From HGM04593 sp045654885 (GTDB taxonomy: Bacteria > Bacteroidota > Bacteroidia > Bacteroidales > Bacteroidaceae), in contig JAZOOF010000058.1 in NCBI GenBank assembly GCA_045654885.1, positions 1 through 64,000 of the forward strand: 64,000 bases of DNA. Direction: 5' to 3'. Every line of letters begins with the position of its first letter. Position 1 is the stretch's first letter. The position numbers were made by a program, and so were the translations under genes. This document shows positions 1 to 10,652 of the stretch, in pieces. Under the pieces are notes generated by a model that did no database searches, had not been told where the DNA came from, and saw only the letters and a program-made list of their open reading frames with translations.

Positions 1-9
1 ATAACAGTT

Positions 10-93
10 TTTGTCATTTCGAACCTTGTGTGAGAAATCTCATTATCCAAAACTTAAGAGATCCCTCGTCACTCCGTTCTGTCGGGATGACAA
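10..93. repeat. Dispersed imperfect palindrome, copy A
   Basis: The left end reads TTGTCATTTCGAAC and runs into GTGAGAAATCTC. The right end reads GAGATCCCTCGTCACTCCG and finishes GTCGGGATGACAA. The two halves are diverged inverted versions of each other, so the transcript could fold as a hairpin. The same unit recurs near 20.3, 53.8 and 56.1 kb, always between genes. No coding capacity is supported. It lies just upstream of the gene starting at 132. Confidence 0.75.
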
Positions 94-131
94 AAGCAAT
101 AGAATAATACATTCTCATAAAAATAACAGCC

Positions 132-3100
132 ATGAAAAAAATAATACTTTCACTGCTTTGTGCATCGTCAATCTTCTGTGCCGGCGCGCAGGAGCATGTG
201 GCAAACGACCAATTCTTTACCCCTTATAAACTGAACTATCTGCCGGCCGGTTCGCCTGCCTGGATGGCACAGCTTGCCAATCCGCAGGGGCTCGACTACA
301 ATGCTATGGTCGACAGTTTCGAGGTATACCTCAATAACACCCCCGGTGCGCGACACAAGTCGCGCGACACAAAACAGGTGGTTAATCACTTCCGCCGTTT
401 CCAGAAGGCCTATCTGCCCTTTGTGCAGGCCGACGGCATAATACGTTTGCCATTGGCAGCCGATTACCATAAGGACATGCAGCGTGTGGATGAGTCGGTA
501 AAGCATGCACGCCGGATGCGCAGCAATGCCGCGAACCGCGATGCCGCAGCACCTGTTGAATGGAAGGTAATCTCGCCCATTATAACATACGACTATCTGC
601 ACAAGAAAATCTCCCCCGCACAGTCCAACATACAGCGCATGAGGGCATCGCGCTCCAATCCCAACGTACTCTATTGCGGCTCGGAGACAGGCCTTGTGTT
701 CCGCTCAAGCGACAAGGGCGAGTCGTGGCAGCCATGCAACGACGGCGAGTGGATGGCCGGCGAGATAACGTCAATTGACATAAGCAACACTAATCCCGAC
801 CGTGTGCTTGTGGGTGCCGGCGGTGTGTTCTGGATAAGCAACGATGGCGGTGCATCGTGGGACAATATCACACCGGCAAAGGCTACATACGCACGTACTA
901 ACGTTGCAGTGTTCCACCCATTGGATGACAATATCATCCTTGCAGGTGACCGCGCGCAGCTGTGGCGTTCGACTGATGGCGGCAAATCATGGCAGTGGAT
1001 GCTTGGCGGAATGGTGTTCGACATAAAGCATTCGGTGCAGAACCCGGATGTGTGCTATGTCGCAATAGAGCAAGAGAGTACCGTAAAGATGTACAAGAGT
1101 ACCGACGGCGGTGTGTCATGGAACATTCTTGCTCTTGGCGATGAGCCGCTCATCAGTGCGCGTATCGGTCTTAGCGAAGCACCCGGTGGCGAGGATTATG
1201 TATATCTGTGGGCTTGTCGCAGGAATCATCTTTCCAACTTTAACCAAATATTCCTTAGTGGCCCGGCACTGCTTTACAAGAGTACCGATGGTGGTGCATC
1301 GTTCACTGTTACCGACCCTACACCGCAGATGGAGGCTGTAGACAAGAACGGCGGTCAGGGATATTACGACCTTGTGTGCACGGCATCGGCTACTGACCCC
1401 GAGGTTTTGCTTGTGGGTATAATACAGCTCTATCGCTCCACCGACGGAGGCAAGACATTGGAGAATGTCGGCGGCTACTATGGCCGTTTCGACCTCCATT
1501 GCGACATGCAGTCCATCCAGACCAACGGCGCAGGCGACACATGGCTCTCTACCGATGGCGGTGTAATCTACAGCAACGACTTTTTCCTTGCCGATGCACA
1601 GCCAAAAATCAAAGGCCTCTATGCTTCGGAAATGTGGGGCTTCGACCAAGGCTGGAACGAAGATGTTATGGTAGGCGGCCGCAACCACAACGGCAACATG
1701 TCGCAGATTGACCGCTACAATGGGGTTACGCTTTCAATGCGCGGCTCGGAGCGCCCCACGGGATATGTGTTCCTCTCCAATCCGCGCAAGATAGCGTTCA
1801 GTGACTCCGAGAATGTCATTATGCCCGATGACTGGCGCAATGAGTTCGTGCCGTTCCTCGACTATTGGACCTACCCGAAGGAGTCCTCACAGCACGGCTT
1901 CTATTTCGAGTTCGACCCGCGCTATGCGCAGTGCTTCTACATTGTGCAGGAGAGTGACCGCGTGGATGCCAATACGCTTTGGCGCACACGCGATGACGGC
2001 GCTTCGTTCTCCTCGGTATATACGTTTGACGACCCCATAAATGCAATAGCGGTGTCGCGCTCGAACCCCGACAAGATTGTGGCCTCTACATGGGGACGCA
2101 TATACTGGTCATCCGATGCCGGTGCCACATTCACCGAGTACAATATCCCCGATGAGATGACCCATAGCATAAACTACAAACTTGCCGTTCACCCCACCAA
2201 CGAGGACGAGATTTGGGTGAGCGACGGCAATGCAGGCGGTTTCTGGCGAACAGTGAACAATGGCGAGACATGGGAAAAATTGGATGACGGTCTCACAATC
2301 ACCAATTGGGAAGGTAATATGGAGGCTCACAGTGTAGGGCGTTTCTTCCTCACCGGTAACGAGAAGAACGCTGTCTATGCCATTGCTTCTACTATGGGGT
2401 ATCTCAATGAAAGCTATTCAACAACACGTGGCAGGGTACTCTATCGTGATGATACCACCGACGGATGGGTGAACATCAGCGACGGCCTGCCAAAGGTGGT
2501 TAACCTTAACCGCATGTTGCCGTTCTACAAGGAGGGTGTGATACGTCTTGCAACGAACAACGGCATTTGGGAGCGTGAACTTGTCGATGCGCAGTTCAAG
2601 CCAATTGCGCAGCCAATGATACTCAATGCCGGTTCGGGCGACAATACGCAGGGTGGCTATCCACGCGAAATAAAGCTCGACAGTTACAGTATCGTAAACC
2701 AGAACGGTGCCGAGTGGCTTTGGGATGTGTATCCCGCACCGCTTTCAATGAGTGCCGACAATGTGCGTAATCCTGTGATTACAATCGAACCGGACCAGAC
2801 ATACGACATTACCTTGACGGTCACAACCCCTGCCGGCAGCGATACAAAGAAAATCGAGGGCATGATAAAGGGAAGCAAGCCTGTGCCCGATGCAACATCA
2901 GTTGATGCTGCGATAGGCGGCAAGGAACTGCTGCTAGCGAGCGGCAATGTGGTTGCTGTGGGCGAGAACTTCCGTTTTGTCGCGCGCGACCTTGTAGGTG
3001 ACGTGTCGCTTGTTGTCTATGATGCAAAGGGTAGTGTGCTGCACAGCACTGTCGCAAACGGTGAGATTGAAGTACCTACCGCCGGCTATACCCCCGGAGT

Positions 3101-3167
3101 ATATTTCTACATGGCAACAGATGCCGCAGGCTTCAAAAAGACCGGTAAACTGCTTGTAAAGGAGTAA
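132..3167 (+). CDS. Secreted Asp-box (BNR/sortilin-like) propeller protein with T9SS-like C-terminus
   Basis: This 1011-aa protein starts with a clear signal peptide (MKKIILSLLCASSIFCAGAQ). Asp-box motifs of the form S-x-D-x-G-x-[ST]-[WF] recur at about residues 190, 235, 278, 321, 382, 434, 616, 659 and 704, for example STDGGKSW and SNDGGASW. This is the signature of sialidase, VPS10/sortilin and photosystem-assembly-type beta-propellers. The last 80 or so residues form a small beta domain ending GVYFYMATDAAG...GKLLVKE, which resembles a type IX secretion sorting domain. I infer export to the cell surface or medium. No sialidase FRIP motif is evident, so enzymatic activity is not supported; binding is as likely. 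The stop is 6 nt before the start of the TonB-dependent receptor, so the two are probably co-transcribed. Confidence 0.8.
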   Translation: MKKIILSLLCASSIFCAGAQEHVANDQFFTPYKLNYLPAGSPAWMAQLANPQGLDYNAMVDSFEVYLNNTPGARHKSRDTKQVVNHFRRFQKAYLPFVQADGIIRLPLAADYHKDMQRVDESVKHARRMRSNAANRDAAAPVEWKVISPIITYDYLHKKISPAQSNIQRMRASRSNPNVLYCGSETGLVFRSSDKGESWQPCNDGEWMAGEITSIDISNTNPDRVLVGAGGVFWISNDGGASWDNITPAKATYARTNVAVFHPLDDNIILAGDRAQLWRSTDGGKSWQWMLGGMVFDIKHSVQNPDVCYVAIEQESTVKMYKSTDGGVSWNILALGDEPLISARIGLSEAPGGEDYVYLWACRRNHLSNFNQIFLSGPALLYKSTDGGASFTVTDPTPQMEAVDKNGGQGYYDLVCTASATDPEVLLVGIIQLYRSTDGGKTLENVGGYYGRFDLHCDMQSIQTNGAGDTWLSTDGGVIYSNDFFLADAQPKIKGLYASEMWGFDQGWNEDVMVGGRNHNGNMSQIDRYNGVTLSMRGSERPTGYVFLSNPRKIAFSDSENVIMPDDWRNEFVPFLDYWTYPKESSQHGFYFEFDPRYAQCFYIVQESDRVDANTLWRTRDDGASFSSVYTFDDPINAIAVSRSNPDKIVASTWGRIYWSSDAGATFTEYNIPDEMTHSINYKLAVHPTNEDEIWVSDGNAGGFWRTVNNGETWEKLDDGLTITNWEGNMEAHSVGRFFLTGNEKNAVYAIASTMGYLNESYSTTRGRVLYRDDTTDGWVNISDGLPKVVNLNRMLPFYKEGVIRLATNNGIWERELVDAQFKPIAQPMILNAGSGDNTQGGYPREIKLDSYSIVNQNGAEWLWDVYPAPLSMSADNVRNPVITIEPDQTYDITLTVTTPAGSDTKKIEGMIKGSKPVPDATSVDAAIGGKELLLASGNVVAVGENFRFVARDLVGDVSLVVYDAKGSVLHSTVANGEIEVPTAGYTPGVYFYMATDAAGFKKTGKLLVKE

Positions 3168-3173
3168 AGTGCT

Positions 3174-5381
3174 ATGAAAAGGGTGTTGTTGTCGTTCTTG
3201 CTCTTGCCGTTTGCCATTTGTGGCTTGGCACAGGATAGCCTGCTCTACAATCTCGATGAGATTGTGGTGTCGGCAAGCCGCTGGTGCCAACAGAGCCAGG
3301 CGCAGCCGGTAAAGGTTACGCGCCTCTCTTTCGATGAGGCCAACACCTTCAATCCGCAAACAGCGGCCGATGTCCTGGGACTCACGGGTGAAGTGTTCAT
3401 ACAAAAGAGCCAGTATGGCGGCGGCAGCCCCATGATACGAGGCTTTGCCACCAACAGGCTGCTTTACAGCATTGACGGTGTGCGCATGAATACAGCCATA
3501 TTCCGCTCGGGAAACATACAGAATGTAATCTCGCTCGACCCCTTTGCCATTGCCGATAGCGAGGTGCTCTTCGGCCCAGGCGCGGTGGGCTATGGCAGCG
3601 ATGCCATTGGCGGAGCAATGGTTTTTTCAACGCTTGAGCCACGTTTGGCTAATGGAAAATCTCCACTTGTGCATGGTGCTGCAACTGTGCGCACGGCAAC
3701 GGCATCCAATGAACTCACGGCACACGTCCATGCCGGGGTTGGGTGGAAACGGTGGGCACTGCTCACAAACCTCACATATTCATCCTATGGCGACCTGCAG
3801 CAGGGAACATATGGCCCCGATGATTATGTGATGCCCTACGTTGTTGTTCCCGGTTTTGCTGCCGATGGAACTGTCGAGGATTTGGTAATTGACAATGTCG
3901 ACAAACGCAGGCAGACACCGAGCGGATATTCACAACTCAACTTCATGCAGAAGGTGCGCTATGCGCCGGGCAGGGGTTGGAACCTTGAATATGCTTTCCA
4001 TTTGAGCGAGACATCGGAGTATGCGCGTTATGACCGCCATCAGCGCATGCGAGGCGGCTTGCCCCGTTATGCCGAGTGGAACTATGGCCCACAATTCTGG
4101 ATGATGAATCACTTGCGTGCCGAACACACTGGTGGCGGCATAATGTACGACTCAATGAAAGTGAACCTTGCCTTGCAACGCTTCGAGGAGAGCCGCGTAA
4201 GCCGCGACCTCAACAAACCGAGGCGCGAGACACAGAGCGAGGCTGTCGATGCCTGGAGCGCGAATGTCGATTTCATAAAGTCGGTAGGCGATGGTCTGTC
4301 TGTTTCGTATGGCGCAGAGTATGTGCAGAACAATGTGCGTTCAAAGGGTGTGGCAACCGACATTGTAACCGATGCCACGGAACCGATGGCTGCACGCTAT
4401 CCCAATGCCGAGTGGTACAGCGCGGGTCTCTTCGCACAAGCCGAGTGGCATGTGAACAACCGTCTTAACCTTGCTGCAGGAGTGCGTTATAACCATTATC
4501 TTATAGACAACGATTTCTCCACAGTAGGCTACGATATTCCTTTTGCACCTCGCCAGGTCTCTTCGGCCGGCAGTGTGAGCGGAAATATCGGTCTCAATTG
4601 GCGACCGGCATCGGGTTGGCTGTTCCGTGTGAACTATGCACGCGGTTTCCGTGCTCCCAATGTCGATGACATGGGGAAGCTCTTTGACAGTGCCGACGGT
4701 TGCGTGACAGTGCCAAACCCTGCACTCAAGCCAGAGTATGCCGACAATGTCGAGCTTGGTTTTGCAAAGCACATAGGCTCTTTCTTGAAATTCGATGTGA
4801 CGGCCTATTATACCCACCTCACCGATGCAATTGTGCGCCGCGATTTTCTTTTCAACGGCAATCCCACAATGGAGTATCAGGGCAGCGAGTGCCGTGTGCA
4901 GGCGTTGCAGAATGCCGCAACGGCAAATGTGTGGGGTGTTCAGGCGGCAGTGGATGCCAACTTTGCAAAATGGTTCTATGGGGAAGCGCGCGTCAGTTGG
5001 CAACGCGGTTTCGAGGAAATGGACAATGGCGATGTTTCGCCATCGCGCCATGCCGCTCCGCTCTTTGGGCGCGTGGCTCTGGGCTTCAGGAACGAACGGC
5101 TGAACGTTGAGGCCTATACGGCTTTCCAGGCGCAGTGCGCAGCTGCCGATATGCCGGTAGAGGAGAGGGAAAAGACAGAAATATATGCCCTTGATGCCGA
5201 TGGCAATGCCTATTCACCCGCGTGGTTCACTCTCAACCTGTGCGCGTCGCTGCAGCTCGCGCGCGGCTTCTCGCTCAATGCAACGCTTGAGAACATCGCC
5301 GACAAACGCTACCGCCCCTACAGCTGCGGCATCAGCGCCCCCGGCAGGAATGTAACGATGAGCCTTAGTTATAAGTTTTGA
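3174..5381 (+). CDS. TonB-dependent outer-membrane receptor, heme/hemoglobin-receptor-like
   Basis: This 735-aa protein has a signal peptide (MKRVLLSFLLLPFAICGLAQ), a TonB-box-like stretch (LDEIVVSASR) and a plug domain with the typical PMIRGFATNRLLYSIDGVR and GPGAVGYGSDAIGGAM elements at residues 40-160. A beta-barrel follows and ends in an aromatic residue (SLSYKF). Residues near 491 read FRAP, followed about 20 residues later by NPALKPE. That FRAP...NPxL pair is characteristic of heme/hemoglobin receptors, so heme-type uptake is the best guess. It lacks the N-terminal carboxypeptidase-like extension of SusC proteins, and no SusD partner is present. It sits directly downstream of the Asp-box protein, which may supply a surface ligand-capture function (inference). 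The gene stops with TGA. Confidence 0.85.
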   Translation: MKRVLLSFLLLPFAICGLAQDSLLYNLDEIVVSASRWCQQSQAQPVKVTRLSFDEANTFNPQTAADVLGLTGEVFIQKSQYGGGSPMIRGFATNRLLYSIDGVRMNTAIFRSGNIQNVISLDPFAIADSEVLFGPGAVGYGSDAIGGAMVFSTLEPRLANGKSPLVHGAATVRTATASNELTAHVHAGVGWKRWALLTNLTYSSYGDLQQGTYGPDDYVMPYVVVPGFAADGTVEDLVIDNVDKRRQTPSGYSQLNFMQKVRYAPGRGWNLEYAFHLSETSEYARYDRHQRMRGGLPRYAEWNYGPQFWMMNHLRAEHTGGGIMYDSMKVNLALQRFEESRVSRDLNKPRRETQSEAVDAWSANVDFIKSVGDGLSVSYGAEYVQNNVRSKGVATDIVTDATEPMAARYPNAEWYSAGLFAQAEWHVNNRLNLAAGVRYNHYLIDNDFSTVGYDIPFAPRQVSSAGSVSGNIGLNWRPASGWLFRVNYARGFRAPNVDDMGKLFDSADGCVTVPNPALKPEYADNVELGFAKHIGSFLKFDVTAYYTHLTDAIVRRDFLFNGNPTMEYQGSECRVQALQNAATANVWGVQAAVDANFAKWFYGEARVSWQRGFEEMDNGDVSPSRHAAPLFGRVALGFRNERLNVEAYTAFQAQCAAADMPVEEREKTEIYALDADGNAYSPAWFTLNLCASLQLARGFSLNATLENIADKRYRPYSCGISAPGRNVTMSLSYKF

Positions 5382-5749
5382 GGGGCAAGCGTAAAAGTGA
5401 AAACGGAAAGGTGAAAACTTGTGCAAATGCAGATATGATGCATTGTAGGATAATAGAAGTACCCAAGAAAATTTGCGAAGTATCCAATAAATGAAATCTA
5501 AATGAATTCATATATCCATTTACAGACAGGTGTTACTTCTTTTGCTCGAAAATTGGCCGGTTTTGCCGGTTGAATTTAAAGTAATTTAATGGATTCTTCT
5601 TTTTGTCGTTGTATCTTATTACCTTTGCTTATGTATGTGTAAGCAATATTATGGGTATACGTGAAATGTATGTATGCTGAATAAGATTGTTTTATGCATG
5701 GTTGAATTTTAATTACACTGTTTGAAAAGAAATCCATTCCTATAAATTT
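5382..5749. other. AT-rich intergenic gap before the helicase fusion
   Basis: No gene is supported in these 368 bases. A Bacteroides -7 box match, TACCTTTG, lies at 5620-5627, with a TTTG at 5602-5605 that is closer than the usual 19-20 nt. If used, it would give a leader of roughly 115 nt for the gene at 5750. Base composition turns AT-rich here compared with the receptor gene to the left, marking the edge of the probable insert. Confidence 0.4.
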
Positions 5750-8700
5750 ATGTCTTTTTGGGATAAAATTAAAGAATCTATAAACATTGGTGACAGACAT
5801 TCTTTTTTGCAAAGGGGGGAACCTCGTAATTCCTCCCTATACGCTTTTGTGGATGTGGAAATAGGATTTAAAGATAGAAAGATTCATGATATAGGAGCAT
5901 TGAGGTGGGATAAAGCCGTTTTCCATTCAAATAATAGGCAAAGACTATTTGATTTTTTGAATGGTGTGGATTTTATTTGTGGACACAATATAATTCACCA
6001 CGATGCAAAGTATCTTTTTGGGCAAGCTCCTTGTAAATGGGGATTAGTAGATACGCTGTATGTTTCTCCATTGTTATTTCCTGAAAAACCTTATCATCGT
6101 TTAGTAAAGGATGATAAACTTGTAAGTGAACAGATAAACAATCCTGTAAACGATTGTGAAAAGGCTTTTGATCTATTAATGGATGAAGTGGCACGATGGG
6201 ATGCTTTAGCCGAAGAAAAGAAGAGGATTTATGCGACACTTTTATACGGATTTCCAGAATTTGAAGGTTTCCTTGATTTTGTAAAGGCGAAAGCAGAAAA
6301 GAAAAGTGTTCTCGCCGATTTAGTACGTACTGTATATAGTGACCGAATTTGTGCACATGCTGATATTGAACGTATAATAAATGAGCATCCTTGCGAATTG
6401 GCATATGCTCTATCATTGATAGACACTACAGACCATCGCTCCATTACGCCTGCATGGGTACTGCGTAACTATCCAAACGTGGAATACGTTATTAGGCTTT
6501 TAAGGCAAACAATATGTAAAGGTGGTTGTGGATATTGTCACAAAGCATTTGATGCCAATTATAACTTGAAACAGTTTTTTGGATATGACCAATTCCGTAC
6601 ATACGATGGGGAGTCACTGCAAGAAAATGCTGTATATGCAGCAGTAGAGGGAAAATCCTTGCTCGCAATTTTCCCGACAGGTGGTGGCAAGTCTCTGACT
6701 TTTCAGTTGCCGGCGTTGATGGAAGGGCGTTCTGTACATGGATTGACTGTTGTGATATCTCCATTGCAATCATTGATGAAGGATCAGGTTGACAACCTTG
6801 CCGAGAAAGGTATTACAGATGCTGTGACCATTAATGGGTTGCTTGATCCAATCAGTCGTTCTCTTGCTATTCAACGTGTAATGGATGGTAATGCCTCGTT
6901 GTTGTATATAGCCCCAGAGATGCTACGCTCAAAGACCATTGAGAAAATACTGTTGGCACGTCATGTTGTACGTTTTGTGATTGATGAGGCTCATTGCTTC
7001 TCTTCGTGGGGGCAGGATTTTCGTGTAGATTATCTCTATATCGGCAAGTTTATCAGAGAATATCAAAAAAAGAAGGGATACAATTCTTCAATACCTGTTT
7101 CGTGTTTTACTGCAACTGCAAAACAAAAAGTAGTACAGGATATTTGTGATTATTTTAAGCAGACGCTTGGTCTTGACCTTCATTTATTTGCTTCAACAGC
7201 TTCTCGAACAAATCTTCGTTATTCTGTCATACACGCAGATACAGATGAGGATAAGTATATGAAGTTGCGTTCGTTGATAGCAGAATCATCATGTCCGACA
7301 ATTGTATATGTGTCCAGAACAAAGCGAACCAGAGAATTGGCGGAGAAACTCACCCGTGACGGATATAAAGCCTTGCCGTTCAATGGACAGATGGATGCTG
7401 ATGATAAAATAGCCAATCAGGATGCTTTCATGACTGATCAAGTACGTATCATTGTTGCCACTTCTGCTTTTGGAATGGGAGTCGATAAGAGTGATGTAGG
7501 TTTGGTCATACATTATGATATATCAGATTCATTGGAGAACTATGTGCAAGAGGCCGGACGCGCAGGTCGTAATCCGCATCTTGATGCACGTTGTTATGTG
7601 CTTTATAGCGATTCGGATCTTGACAAGCATTTCATATTGCTTAATCAGACCAAACTTAGTATCAGTGAAATTCAACAGGTTTGGAAGGCGGTAAAAGAGA
7701 TGACAAAATATAGGATGCGTACTTGTTGTTCTGCATTGGAGATTGCAAGAAAAGCAGGTTGGGACGATTCTGTGTCGGACATTGAGACACGTGTGCGAAC
7801 AGCTCTTGCAGCTCTTGAACAAGCCGGCTATCTGGAACGTGGTAATAATGTCCCCCATGTTTATGCAACTGGTATTACTGTAAAGAACGTAGATGAAGCG
7901 CGTAAGCGCATTACAGAATCCATGTTGTTTGAAAATGATGATATAGAGAAAGCTGTACGTATTATAAAATCCTTGATTTCGCAAAAGTATATAGCAAAAG
8001 CACAGGATGATATGGCTGAGTCACGTGTAGACTACTTGGCTGATATCCTTGGTATGAGCAAGAGTGAAGTGGTTTCTGCTGTTGAACGTATGAGGCAAGA
8101 AGGTATTTTGGCAGATTCTAAAGATATTTCGGCATATCTGAATGATGTCGGGGAATCTGAAAACAGGTCGCGCCGCCTGTTGGAAAGGTTTGCCAAACTG
8201 GAACGGTATATAATTGGCCGGATTCGAGAAAATGTCTTGAAGATTTCGTGTAAACAGTTGAATGATAATGCACAGAACGAAGGCATTGCAACTGCAACAG
8301 AAAAGGATATACGTACGCTGCTATATTTTCTTGCAGTTAAGGGATATGCCAGGAAGAGGGAAGATGCAGCTCATAACTTGGAAGTTGCCCTTATGGCAGA
8401 CATGGAAACTACCATAAAACGCTTTGAAAGGCGCCAGGAGATATGCTATTTTGCTTTAGATTGGCTATTCAAACAATCTACTCCTGCAACAGGAGAGGTA
8501 AATAAGAATGGAATTCAGTTTTCCGTTGTCGAACTGCTTAACGAGATGAATTCCTCCAGGGATAATCTGTTCGGGACATTGAAGGATGTGCGGTTGGACG
8601 AGGTTGAAGAGGCATTGCTGTATCTTTCTAAAATAGGTGCTCTGAAACTTGAGGGTGGTTTCCTGGTGCTTTATAATGCGATGGACATACGTCGTGTCAA

Positions 8701-10621
8701 GGATAATAAATTGCGTTATAAGCAGGAAGATTATCGTATGCTTAACGAGTTTTACAGGCAGAAGATTCAACAGGTGCACATAGTAGGTGAATATGCCAAT
8801 TTGATGGTGCGGGATTATAATGCAGCCTTACAGTATGTTCAGGACTATTTTCAAATGGATTACAAACGTTTCGTGGCTAAATATTTCAAAGGCGAGCGTT
8901 TGCGGGATATTGAACGCAATATAACACCTGAAAAGTACGAACAACTTTTTGGAGCACTCTCTGATAGACAAATGGAAATCATTTCCGACAAGGAATCACG
9001 TTGTATTGTGGTTGCAGCCGGTCCAGGTAGTGGAAAAACCAGAGTGCTTGTTCATAAACTGGCTTCTTTGCTTTTGCTTGAAGATGTTAAACATGAACAG
9101 TTGTTGATGCTTACTTTTTCGCGTGTCGCTGCTACTGAATTCAAGCAACGCCTGATGGGGCTTATTGGGAATGCCGCGCACTTTGTTGAGATAAAGACAT
9201 TTCATTCCTATTGTTTTGACTTACTTGGTAAAATTGGAAATCTTGATGATGCAAAAGATGTTGTGTCGCGTGCGGCGCAAATGATAAATGAAGGTGAGGT
9301 TGAGCCTAATAGAATTGCAAAAACTGTTCTTGTGATTGATGAAGCGCAGGATATGAGTTCAAAAGAATATGCATTGGTGCATGCTCTTATGAAAGCGAAT
9401 GAAGAAATGCGTGTGATAGCTGTCGGTGACGACGATCAGAATATATATGAGTTCCGAGGTTCTGATTCTGTTTATATGGCTCAACTGCTAAAGAATTTTG
9501 ATGGCCGATTTATAGAAATGACAGATAACTATCGTAGCTCGCAGAATATAGTGGCATTTGCCAATACCTTTGTGGACAGGGTAAAGGGCAGGATGAAGAG
9601 TACTCCAATAAAATCTGTAAATAAAAGCGAGGGCTTAGTTAGCGTGACATTCCATACGTCCGATTTTATGTATCAACCGTTGGTGAATGAACTTATCGGT
9701 CATTGTGGAACGGGCACTAAATGTGTGTTGACTCACACTAATGAGGAGGCTGCAATTATGGTGGCGCTTTTGAGAAAACATGGCTTGAACAGCAAATTGG
9801 TTCAAAGCATGGATGGTTTCCGTTTTTGGAACATGGCAGAAGTTCGTCTGTTCTTGAAATATGTTGAGGCCGGTACACATACGCCACTTATCACAAATGA
9901 AGTGTGGGAAGAATCTAAACGAAAAACATACGCCGTATATGCAAACTCATCAAGTTTATGCTATTTACAACGATGTCTCCAATTGTTCGAAGAAACGAAC
10001 AAGGCAAAATACATGACTGATTTTAAAGAATATATTTTTGAGTCATCTGTAGAGGATTTCTGTGATTTGCAAAATGCGGACGTGGTTGTTTCAACAATTC
10101 ATAAATCAAAAGGAATGGAGTATGATGATGTATATATGCTCATCTCTGGACCTCAATATGTTACAGACGATGTTCTACGTCGTTATTATGTCGGTATTAC
10201 TCGTGCGAAACAGCGACTTTTTATACATACCAAGAGTGTTGTTTTTGATTTGTCTAAAACAGATCGAAAGGTTGTTGACCAAAATCAATACGGGATGCCG
10301 GATGAGATTGTACTGCAACTATCTCATAAAGATGTGAATCTTGGTTATTTCAAATCACTCAAGAAAGAAATTCTCTCATTAAGGCCTGGACAGGAATTGT
10401 ATTTTAAAGATAACTTTTTATATGATATTGTAACGAATAGGCCGGTCTGTCAACTTTCTCACAAAATACAAGGAGAGCTGATCCAATGGGAAGAGAAAGG
10501 GTATGCTGTCTCTTCTGCATCTATACGTTTTATTGTTGCATGGAAACCTAAAGATGCACCCAAAGAAGAAAAGGAACATGCTGTTTTGTTGGTAGATTTG
10601 ACATTGAATAAACAATATTAA
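5750..10621 (+). CDS. Exonuclease-RecQ-UvrD three-part helicase fusion
   Basis: The 1623-aa protein combines three nucleic-acid modules. Residues about 25-150 look like a DEDD exonuclease: FVDVEIG (motif I, D-x-E), GHNIIHHDAKYL (motif II), and an aspartate near NPVNDCEKAF (motif III). Residues about 290-720 are a RecQ-type SF2 helicase: FPTGGGKSLTFQLP near 306, IDEAHCFSSWGQDFR near 410, CFTATAK, and QEAGRAGR near 602. The segment after it is probably a RecQ-C/winged-helix region. Residues about 1075-1520 are a UvrD/PcrA-type SF1 helicase: AAGPGSGKTRVL near 1090, VIDEAQD near 1197, VGDDDQNIYEFRGSD, DNYRSS, STIHKSKGMEYDD and YYVGITRAKQRL. All key motifs look intact in both motors. The gene is AT-rich and rich in ATA, TTA and AGA codons, unlike its flanks, which suggests horizontal acquisition. 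A housekeeping RecQ is about 600-730 aa. A DNA repair, recombination or anti-mobile-element role is inference. Confidence 0.9.
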   Translation: MSFWDKIKESINIGDRHSFLQRGEPRNSSLYAFVDVEIGFKDRKIHDIGALRWDKAVFHSNNRQRLFDFLNGVDFICGHNIIHHDAKYLFGQAPCKWGLVDTLYVSPLLFPEKPYHRLVKDDKLVSEQINNPVNDCEKAFDLLMDEVARWDALAEEKKRIYATLLYGFPEFEGFLDFVKAKAEKKSVLADLVRTVYSDRICAHADIERIINEHPCELAYALSLIDTTDHRSITPAWVLRNYPNVEYVIRLLRQTICKGGCGYCHKAFDANYNLKQFFGYDQFRTYDGESLQENAVYAAVEGKSLLAIFPTGGGKSLTFQLPALMEGRSVHGLTVVISPLQSLMKDQVDNLAEKGITDAVTINGLLDPISRSLAIQRVMDGNASLLYIAPEMLRSKTIEKILLARHVVRFVIDEAHCFSSWGQDFRVDYLYIGKFIREYQKKKGYNSSIPVSCFTATAKQKVVQDICDYFKQTLGLDLHLFASTASRTNLRYSVIHADTDEDKYMKLRSLIAESSCPTIVYVSRTKRTRELAEKLTRDGYKALPFNGQMDADDKIANQDAFMTDQVRIIVATSAFGMGVDKSDVGLVIHYDISDSLENYVQEAGRAGRNPHLDARCYVLYSDSDLDKHFILLNQTKLSISEIQQVWKAVKEMTKYRMRTCCSALEIARKAGWDDSVSDIETRVRTALAALEQAGYLERGNNVPHVYATGITVKNVDEARKRITESMLFENDDIEKAVRIIKSLISQKYIAKAQDDMAESRVDYLADILGMSKSEVVSAVERMRQEGILADSKDISAYLNDVGESENRSRRLLERFAKLERYIIGRIRENVLKISCKQLNDNAQNEGIATATEKDIRTLLYFLAVKGYARKREDAAHNLEVALMADMETTIKRFERRQEICYFALDWLFKQSTPATGEVNKNGIQFSVVELLNEMNSSRDNLFGTLKDVRLDEVEEALLYLSKIGALKLEGGFLVLYNAMDIRRVKDNKLRYKQEDYRMLNEFYRQKIQQVHIVGEYANLMVRDYNAALQYVQDYFQMDYKRFVAKYFKGERLRDIERNITPEKYEQLFGALSDRQMEIISDKESRCIVVAAGPGSGKTRVLVHKLASLLLLEDVKHEQLLMLTFSRVAATEFKQRLMGLIGNAAHFVEIKTFHSYCFDLLGKIGNLDDAKDVVSRAAQMINEGEVEPNRIAKTVLVIDEAQDMSSKEYALVHALMKANEEMRVIAVGDDDQNIYEFRGSDSVYMAQLLKNFDGRFIEMTDNYRSSQNIVAFANTFVDRVKGRMKSTPIKSVNKSEGLVSVTFHTSDFMYQPLVNELIGHCGTGTKCVLTHTNEEAAIMVALLRKHGLNSKLVQSMDGFRFWNMAEVRLFLKYVEAGTHTPLITNEVWEESKRKTYAVYANSSSLCYLQRCLQLFEETNKAKYMTDFKEYIFESSVEDFCDLQNADVVVSTIHKSKGMEYDDVYMLISGPQYVTDDVLRRYYVGITRAKQRLFIHTKSVVFDLSKTDRKVVDQNQYGMPDEIVLQLSHKDVNLGYFKSLKKEILSLRPGQELYFKDNFLYDIVTNRPVCQLSHKIQGELIQWEEKGYAVSSASIRFIVAWKPKDAPKEEKEHAVLLVDLTLNKQY

Positions 10622-10652
10622 TTTAAGAAAAGTACTTATTAGATTTACACAT

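Noticed and set aside
4341..5051. 236-codon open frame antisense to the TonB receptor
   Set aside because: It is opposite to a strongly supported gene, has no start context, and its composition mirrors the sense codons.
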